Source: Acinetobacter proteolyticus | GTDB lineage: Bacteria > Pseudomonadota > Gammaproteobacteria > Pseudomonadales > Moraxellaceae | NCBI RefSeq assembly: GCF_000367945.1 | Contig: NZ_KB849179.1 | Coordinates: forward strand, 2,501,149-2,565,148 | DNA: 64,000 nucleotides | Direction: 5' to 3' | Shown: in pieces, positions 59,486 to 64,000 of the stretch | How positions within the stretch are numbered: position 1 is the stretch's first letter | Layout: each line of letters begins with the position of its first letter | Program-made: the position numbers and the translations under genes | The notes under the pieces: generated by a model | Databases searched by the model: none | The model's input: the letters and a program-made list of their open reading frames with translations, nothing else | What the model was told of the DNA's origin: nothing

Positions 59486-60904
59486 TTAGAATGAACGAAC
59501 ATCAACAAAATGGCCCGCAATCGCAGCGGCAGCAGCCATCGCTGGGCTGACCAAATGCGTACGTCCGCCGTTACCTTGACGACCTTCAAAATTACGGTTC
59601 GAGGTCGAAGCACAATGTTCACCTGGCTGTAATTTATCTGCGTTCATCGCTAAGCACATCGAACAACCTGGTTCGCGCCATTCAAAACCTGCTTCCAAGA
59701 AAATTTGATCTAAACCTTCTTGCTCAGCTTGTTGTTTCACCAAACCAGAACCCGGCACAATCATCGCCTGTTTGATGCTCGACGCAACCTTACGGCCTTT
59801 TACCACATCCGCTGCTGCACGAATATCTTCAATACGTGAGTTGGTGCATGAACCAATAAAGACGCGATCTAATTGGATATCGGCCAAGGCTTGACCTGCC
59901 GTTAATCCCATGTATTGATAAGCACGGGTCCAGTCATTGCGTTGTACATCATCTTTAGCTTGTTCTAATGTTGGTACTGCCTGTGAAACAGGAATCACCA
60001 TTTCAGGAGAAGTTCCCCAAGACACTTGTGGCTCAATCTCTGCACCATTCAAGACCACCACCGCATCAAATACAGCATCTTCGTCTGAATGTAAGGTATT
60101 CCAATATTCGACTGCTTGATCCCACTGTTCACCTTTCGGTGCATAGTTACGGTCTTTGACATAGGCAATGGTTTTGTCGTCGACTGCAACCATCCCCACA
60201 CGAGCACCCGCTTCGATTGCCATATTACATACAGTCATACGACCTTCGATTGACATATCACGGAACACTTGACCACCAAACTCAATGGCATAACCTGTAC
60301 CGCCCGCGGTCCCAATCTTGCCAATAATGGCTAACACCACATCTTTTGAGGTCACGCCCGTACCTAATACGCCATCAACACGCACCAACATGTTTTTCGA
60401 CTTCTTCTGTACCAAGCACTGTGTTGCCAATACATGTTCCACTTCTGACGTCCCGATACCATGTGCCAAACAGCCAAAAGCACCATGTGTTGCGGTATGT
60501 GAGTCACCACAGACCACGGTCATACCCGGCAAAGTTAAACCTTGTTCTGGCCCAACCACGTGGGCAATGCCTTGACGAATATCATTAATCCCAAACTCAA
60601 CGATATTAAAGGTTTTACAGTTGTCATCTAAGGTTTGTACCTGAATACGAGAAGTATCATCTTCAATCCCTGCGATACCCTGTTCACGCTCTTTTTTAGA
60701 AGTAGGCACGTTATGGTCAGGTGTTGCAACGTTAGCACTTAAACGCCAAGGTTGGCGATCAGCAAGCTGTAAACCTTCAAATGCTTGAGGGCTAGTCACT
60801 TCATGTAATAAATGGCGATCAATATAAATTAAGCTCGAACCATCATCGCGTTGTTTTACTAAATGGTCATCCCATAATTTGTCATATAAGGTTTTGCCTG
60901 CCAT
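59486..60904 (-). CDS. leuC: 3-isopropylmalate dehydratase large subunit
   Basis: A 472-residue aconitase-family enzyme with a [4Fe-4S] cluster. The cluster cysteines are in [13 protein letters not shown] and [29 protein letters not shown] and [20 protein letters not shown] are family blocks. The start at 60904 has GGAGG nine bases before it; a frame extending nine codons upstream has no ribosome site. The promoter region holds an extended -10 box and a long inverted repeat. Confidence 0.96.
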   Translation of the reverse strand: MAGKTLYDKLWDDHLVKQRDDGSSLIYIDRHLLHEVTSPQAFEGLQLADRQPWRLSANVATPDHNVPTSKKEREQGIAGIEDDTSRIQVQTLDDNCKTFNIVEFGINDIRQGIAHVVGPEQGLTLPGMTVVCGDSHTATHGAFGCLAHGIGTSEVEHVLATQCLVQKKSKNMLVRVDGVLGTGVTSKDVVLAIIGKIGTAGGTGYAIEFGGQVFRDMSIEGRMTVCNMAIEAGARVGMVAVDDKTIAYVKDRNYAPKGEQWDQAVEYWNTLHSDEDAVFDAVVVLNGAEIEPQVSWGTSPEMVIPVSQAVPTLEQAKDDVQRNDWTRAYQYMGLTAGQALADIQLDRVFIGSCTNSRIEDIRAAADVVKGRKVASSIKQAMIVPGSGLVKQQAEQEGLDQIFLEAGFEWREPGCSMCLAMNADKLQPGEHCASTSNRNFEGRQGNGGRTHLVSPAMAAAAAIAGHFVDVRSF

Positions 60905-60958
60905 GTCGTCGCCCTCCATCGTGCTTGCCATTGGTCTGGGTATTTTGATCTTGAATTG

Positions 60959-60967
60959 ATTATAGCA
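60959..60967 (-). promoter_or_regulatory. Extended -10 promoter element of leuC
   Basis: TGCTATAAT on the minus strand, an exact extended -10 box about 55 bases before the leuC start. The leader is too short for a leucine-codon leader peptide with attenuator. Of the 341 bases between leuC and the DUF2061 gene, the rest is AT-rich and holds the two elements listed next. Confidence 0.6.
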
Positions 60968-60985
60968 ATCGCTTCACATAAATCT

Positions 60986-61031
60986 AATTTATCATTTTTA
61001 TAAATTAATAAACTTTTAGGAATGATAAATT
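60986..61031. promoter_or_regulatory. 11-bp inverted repeat upstream of leuC
   Basis: AATTTATCATT (60986-60996) and AATGATAAATT (61021-61031) are exact reverse complements, 24 bases apart, reaching into the -35 position of the leuC promoter. A LysR-type box ATTTAT-N7-ATAAAT (60987-61005) overlaps the first arm. AT-rich chance matches cannot be excluded. Confidence 0.4.
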
Positions 61032-61196
61032 GAAATTTTATATCTTGATCATCTCATTAAATAAAATAAATTTAAATCGTCTTGGCTGAGCACATTTCAT
61101 ACATACTCTGGCTTTGAGCAGCTGATATTAAATCAATCACCTCACGATTTATAAATCCAATCGTGCTGAATTGAAATTTCCTTTTTACATTTTAAA

Positions 61197-61211
61197 TGAT
61201 AATGATTATTA
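61197..61211 (+). promoter_or_regulatory. Fur box upstream of the DUF2061 gene
   Basis: TGATAATGATTATTA fits the 7-1-7 Fur consensus TGATAAT-N-ATTATCA at 13 of 14 positions. The longer palindrome spans 61194-61214. It lies 35 bases before the start of the DUF2061 gene, where a bound repressor would block transcription. Confidence 0.7.
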
Positions 61212-61245
61212 TTTAATTAAATAGAGATTTTGTAAGGTGAAACAG

Positions 61246-61452
61246 ATGTCAAATATTCAACAATTTGTCATGAACAATAGTCGGACTTTGAAAAAAACCT
61301 TGAGTTATTACATCATGCATATTAGTGTTGCGATGATCGTTGCTTACCTGATTACAGGCAATTGGCTCATGGCAGCTACCTTAAGTTTAATTGAACCAAC
61401 GGTACAAGCCTTTGCTTTTTTCTTTCATGAAAAAGTATGGAATTATTTCTAA
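61246..61452 (+). CDS. DUF2061 small membrane protein
   Basis: A 68-residue inner-membrane protein of the DUF2061 family. The first half is basic (NNSRTLKKTLSYYIMHISVA); the second half has one or two hydrophobic helices (MIVAYLITGNWLMAATLSLI) and the family end EPTVQAFAFFFHEKVWNYF. A YLITGNW-x-MA-type block followed by IEP is typical. The function is unknown. AAGG precedes the ATG at 61246; a GTG at 61237 overlaps that site. A near-consensus Fur box upstream suggests iron control. Confidence 0.85.
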   Translation: MSNIQQFVMNNSRTLKKTLSYYIMHISVAMIVAYLITGNWLMAATLSLIEPTVQAFAFFFHEKVWNYF

Positions 61453-61505
61453 TTCAAACATACTGCTTATAAAACTAATTTTAAAATCTCCTTGGACAAG
61501 CTTGT

Positions 61506-62369
61506 ATGAACCTCGCTGCTTTTGAAGCATTTGTAAAAGTGATGGAAACCGGTTCAATTTCCATCGCAGCAGAACAATTATTTATTACCCAACCCGCAGT
61601 CACTAAACGGATTCACAGCTTGGAAGACTACTTTGGGGTCAAGCTGTTTGAATCTGCAGGTCGGGGCATTCAGCCCACTCATGCCGCACACTCTCTATTA
61701 CCTAAAGTCCGGACTTGGCTGAATGAATTAGGGGAAATTCATCATACTTTGAGTCATGAGCAAGCACAGGTCCAAGGCCGCTTAAAGATTGGTACCAGTC
61801 ATCATATTGGTTTGCATCATTTGGCTGAACCATTGAAAAATTTTGTGCAGCACTATCCTCAAGTGACCTTGGATGTGCATTTTGTCGATTCAGAACAAGC
61901 GCATGAACAGGTTTTGGCAGGTGAACTGGAACTGGCATTTTTAACCTTACCGCCAGTGGGGCATGATCGCCTGAATTATGTAACCATCTGGAATGATCCA
62001 TTGGTGTTTGTGGCTGCGCCCTTCCACCCTTTGGCACAACAACCCCAACTTAAACTCGAAGACCTGATTGCTTACCCAAGTTTATTACCTGCCGCACAAA
62101 CCTATACCAGTCAGATCACCTTGTCTGAGTTTGAGCGAAATGGTTTAAAACCAAAAATTACCATGAGCAATAATCCCTTAGAATCCATTCGAATGTTGGT
62201 CTCGATTGGTCTCGGCTGGTCGGTGTTGCCAAAAACCTTAGTCAATCAGGATTTAAAACAACTCGATTTAAAACTGGATATGCAGCGTCAACTCGGTATG
62301 GTTTGGCATCCTGCACGAATTCAGTCTAAAGCGGCTGAAGAGTTGATTCGAATGATGCATGTAGGCTAG
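61506..62369 (+). CDS. LysR-family transcriptional regulator
   Basis: A 287-residue regulator. The winged helix is at the N terminus: FVKVMETGSISIAAEQLFIT, QPAVTKRIHSLEDYFGVKLF (about residues 9-53). The ligand-binding domain follows, with RLKIGTSHHIGLHHLAEPLK at its start. The ligand and target are unknown. It is not clearly the leu regulator, since it stands beyond the DUF2061 gene on the same strand, but leuC is the nearest divergent target. Confidence 0.88.
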   Translation: MNLAAFEAFVKVMETGSISIAAEQLFITQPAVTKRIHSLEDYFGVKLFESAGRGIQPTHAAHSLLPKVRTWLNELGEIHHTLSHEQAQVQGRLKIGTSHHIGLHHLAEPLKNFVQHYPQVTLDVHFVDSEQAHEQVLAGELELAFLTLPPVGHDRLNYVTIWNDPLVFVAAPFHPLAQQPQLKLEDLIAYPSLLPAAQTYTSQITLSEFERNGLKPKITMSNNPLESIRMLVSIGLGWSVLPKTLVNQDLKQLDLKLDMQRQLGMVWHPARIQSKAAEELIRMMHVG

Positions 62370-62378
62370 TGGCATCTG

Positions 62379-63167
62379 TTAATCTCCCCCACCGCCCCCA
62401 CAACTGCTGCAACTACTACAGCTATTGCTGCTACTGCTGCAACTTGAAGAGGATGACGAAGATTGTGCCTGCAGGTATTGCGCATAATCCTTGGTCATCA
62501 ATTCAAGATTAAAATACTGCCCATCTTGCCAATTTAAGGCTTGGTCAATCGCAAACAGTCTAGGTAACAGCGTGGTATTTCTTGGTTGATAGGCATGTAA
62601 ACCACAACTGTTTCGCCATGTCGCAAATAACTGTTGCGTTTGCTGCGTGGACGTTGTGCTCGCTTCATAGGGGCTATGATGTAACTGCCGACCAATAAGC
62701 CGTTCACATAAGTCTTGGTACTGCTTTGGAAATTCCAGCATGACATGCCATAACGAATCAACGGCATGCGAAGGCATGGCATAAGCCTGTTTTTGCATGA
62801 CATGCAAAGCCAAATAATCCTTAAATCCAACTTCGATCAATTGCCGTTGTTTTAGACCCAGTTCAGGATAATAGAATCTAAATTTATTCCAGAAAATCGG
62901 ATCGAATTTGAATTGCTCAATCTTTTGTAATTTTTTAGATTTAAAATGCGCAAGCAAGGCAAGATTCAGCACAATCATTGTCCACACAAAGGGCAAGATC
63001 ACCCATGCGGTAAAAAACTGTTGCTGCCAACCGTACATCAAAATCAGCATGAAAATCGGGAGAGCGATCCATCGCATTTTGATCATGGGATATTGTCGTT
63101 TTAATTGCAATAATGTATCGAGCAAGATGGAAGTCTGGGCTTCCTGATTTATTTTTATTTTCATCAT
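62379..63167 (-). CDS. GRDP-like (glycine-rich domain) membrane protein with a Ser/Cys/Gly tail
   Basis: A 262-residue protein. Two membrane helices lie near the N terminus (WIALPIFMLILMYGW, and FFTAWVILPFVWTMIVLNLA). A domain with AVDSLWHVMLEFPKQYQDLC and GRQLHHSP resembles the DUF1399/GRDP block, V-D-x-x-W-H followed by Y-x-x-x-C and L-x-H-x-P. The last 28 residues are a low-complexity tail of Ser with four Cys, then GGGGGD. Similar Cys/Ser/Gly tails occur on some bacterial membrane proteins, role unknown. The start could be at 63167 or one codon later. It is convergent with the LysR gene. Confidence 0.7.
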   Translation of the reverse strand: MMKIKINQEAQTSILLDTLLQLKRQYPMIKMRWIALPIFMLILMYGWQQQFFTAWVILPFVWTMIVLNLALLAHFKSKKLQKIEQFKFDPIFWNKFRFYYPELGLKQRQLIEVGFKDYLALHVMQKQAYAMPSHAVDSLWHVMLEFPKQYQDLCERLIGRQLHHSPYEASTTSTQQTQQLFATWRNSCGLHAYQPRNTTLLPRLFAIDQALNWQDGQYFNLELMTKDYAQYLQAQSSSSSSSCSSSSNSCSSCSSCGGGGGD

Positions 63168-63202
63168 TTGATCTTAAAAATAAATAATGACAATCATATG
63201 AC

Positions 63203-63227
63203 AAAAAACCTCCCCAAAGGGAGGTTT
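63203..63227 (-). terminator. Terminator of the Spo0M gene
   Basis: AAACCTCCC pairs with GGGAGGTTT around CAAA. On the minus strand TTTTTT follows. Confidence 0.85.
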
Positions 63228-63235
63228 AATCTCGC

Positions 63236-63982
63236 TTATCCAATCTGCAATAAACGGCGAATCTGCTGCGCCATCTGCTGGACATCTAAGAGATGATGCG
63301 GAATCGTCATCGACAATAACTGATCTGAGCGGAAACGGCGGTCGATCTCCAGCATGACATGGGTTTGATGTGGTTCAGCCACAAAAGACACTTCCACCTC
63401 ATTAAAACCACTAAACATGTGTGAAGATACAAACTCCAACTCTTGGTAGCAGCCAATGGTCGATCTAAAGTTCTGTGCAGTCAATTGCCCTTTCTCTACA
63501 TCCACCGTCGACAAAACAAATCCACATTGCTGCATAGCTTGTAAAAACATTTGCATGGCAGGTGTTGGCAGAACGCTTAAATAGTCACGATCCGTTGCAT
63601 CCACACCCCAATCCACATCCAGACGGGTATTGATCCAGACCCGTGTCCCATTACGGCGGCAAGAAACTTCGGTGATTGGCGTTTCATGCGGAATTTCCAT
63701 GGTGAAAGGAACATGGTGCGCTTGATTTGCCGGCAATGAAAAATTAGCACTGATTAACCATTGATCCAAGACCAAAGGCTGATTAAATTCATGATCACCC
63801 GACTCTACCTCAGCCATGGTCATCAATTGCAAATACAGACCTTTAATATCTTTATCGGTTGAGCCACCTTTAAAATTAATCTCACCGCGTAGCGTTTCCC
63901 CCGCTTGTAAGGTTGAATTAAATAAACGAGTTTCAACAGTGACACCTTGCAGGCCCAAACCTGACATAATTTTGCTAAACAT
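63236..63982 (-). CDS. Spo0M-like (sporulation-control protein) family protein
   Basis: A 248-residue cytosolic protein of the Spo0M family with an arrestin-like N-terminal half: VTVETRLFNSTLQAGETLRG, EINFKGGSTDKDIKGLYLQL and HVPFTMEIPHETPITEV. The C-terminal part holds ELEFVSSHMFSGFNEVEVSF and HVMLEIDRRF. Outside spore formers the role is unknown. The Met at 63982 is chosen; a TTG at the very window edge would extend it by six codons. The gene appears complete, and its promoter lies outside the window. Confidence 0.85.
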   Translation of the reverse strand: MFSKIMSGLGLQGVTVETRLFNSTLQAGETLRGEINFKGGSTDKDIKGLYLQLMTMAEVESGDHEFNQPLVLDQWLISANFSLPANQAHHVPFTMEIPHETPITEVSCRRNGTRVWINTRLDVDWGVDATDRDYLSVLPTPAMQMFLQAMQQCGFVLSTVDVEKGQLTAQNFRSTIGCYQELEFVSSHMFSGFNEVEVSFVAEPHQTHVMLEIDRRFRSDQLLSMTIPHHLLDVQQMAQQIRRLLQIG

Positions 63983-64000
63983 TTGTCTTTTTTCTCTCAA

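Noticed and set aside
60905..60960. Leucine leader peptide and attenuator before leuC
   Set aside because: The distance from the likely promoter to leuC is about 50 bases. There is no run of Leu codons and no pair of alternative hairpins.

Overview
The window looks like a chromosomal core segment of an Acinetobacter species (Moraxellaceae, Gammaproteobacteria). The pointers are moderate-to-low GC, Acinetobacter-type versions of housekeeping genes (the C-minus form of ribosomal protein L33, an xanthine phosphoribosyltransferase, a tonB-exbB-exbD operon, a FhuE-type siderophore receptor), and gene orders shared with Pseudomonas (leuC-leuD-leuB, asd-fimV-truA) and with enterics (miaB-ybeZ-ybeY). 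I see no insertion sequence, prophage, CRISPR array, rRNA or tRNA gene. Most genes read as intact single-copy core genes with ordinary terminators between them.

Layout. 1-9.4 kb: end of rlmJ, a 2OG-Fe(II) oxygenase, two small proteins, malate dehydrogenase, a periplasmic RNase T2-fold protein without its catalytic histidines, a soluble lytic transglycosylase, then miaB, ybeZ (PhoH-like) and ybeY for tRNA and rRNA maturation. 9.4-22 kb: iron uptake (FhuE-type receptor with a Fur box, a stand-alone TonB-like protein, tonB-exbB-exbD) around nucleotide and folate genes (xpt, thyA, folA) and repair/envelope genes (msrA, META-domain lipoprotein). 22-33 kb: purU, a TetR regulator divergent from a coniferyl-aldehyde-dehydrogenase-type ALDH, rpmB-rpmG, a YbaL-type antiporter, several small proteins (DUF6586, EF-hand, ASCH, RRM), a UvrD-like helicase, HdeD and an HExxH protein. 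33-46 kb: topA, an HxlR regulator divergent from a zinc-type oxidoreductase, slyX, uup, a macrodomain protein, an LpxL/LpxM acyltransferase, a modular repeat lipoprotein, and an operon of a JmjC-like cupin, a DUF6502 protein and a lipoprotein.

46.9-47.2 kb: an intergenic region of 332 bases holding what looks like a Csr/Rsm-family regulatory RNA on the minus strand. It has nine GGA motifs, most of them in hairpin loops including the loop of its own terminator. Upstream of its promoter is a TGTACG-N6-CGTACA dyad that closely resembles the GacA/UvrY activation site TGTAAG-N6-CTTACA. This is the most interesting feature of the window.

47-64 kb: a membrane-anchored EEP-family protein, asd, a FimV homologue divided at the inner membrane into two separate genes, an asparaginase, truA, an AraC regulator, infA, an LprI-like protein, the leu genes with a lipoprotein gene lodged between leuD and leuB behind a perfect 12-bp inverted repeat, a DUF2061 membrane protein preceded by a near-consensus Fur box, a LysR regulator, a GRDP-like protein with a Ser/Cys/Gly tail, and a Spo0M-like protein. 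Function calls rest on recognised motifs and overall resemblance; no database search was possible.
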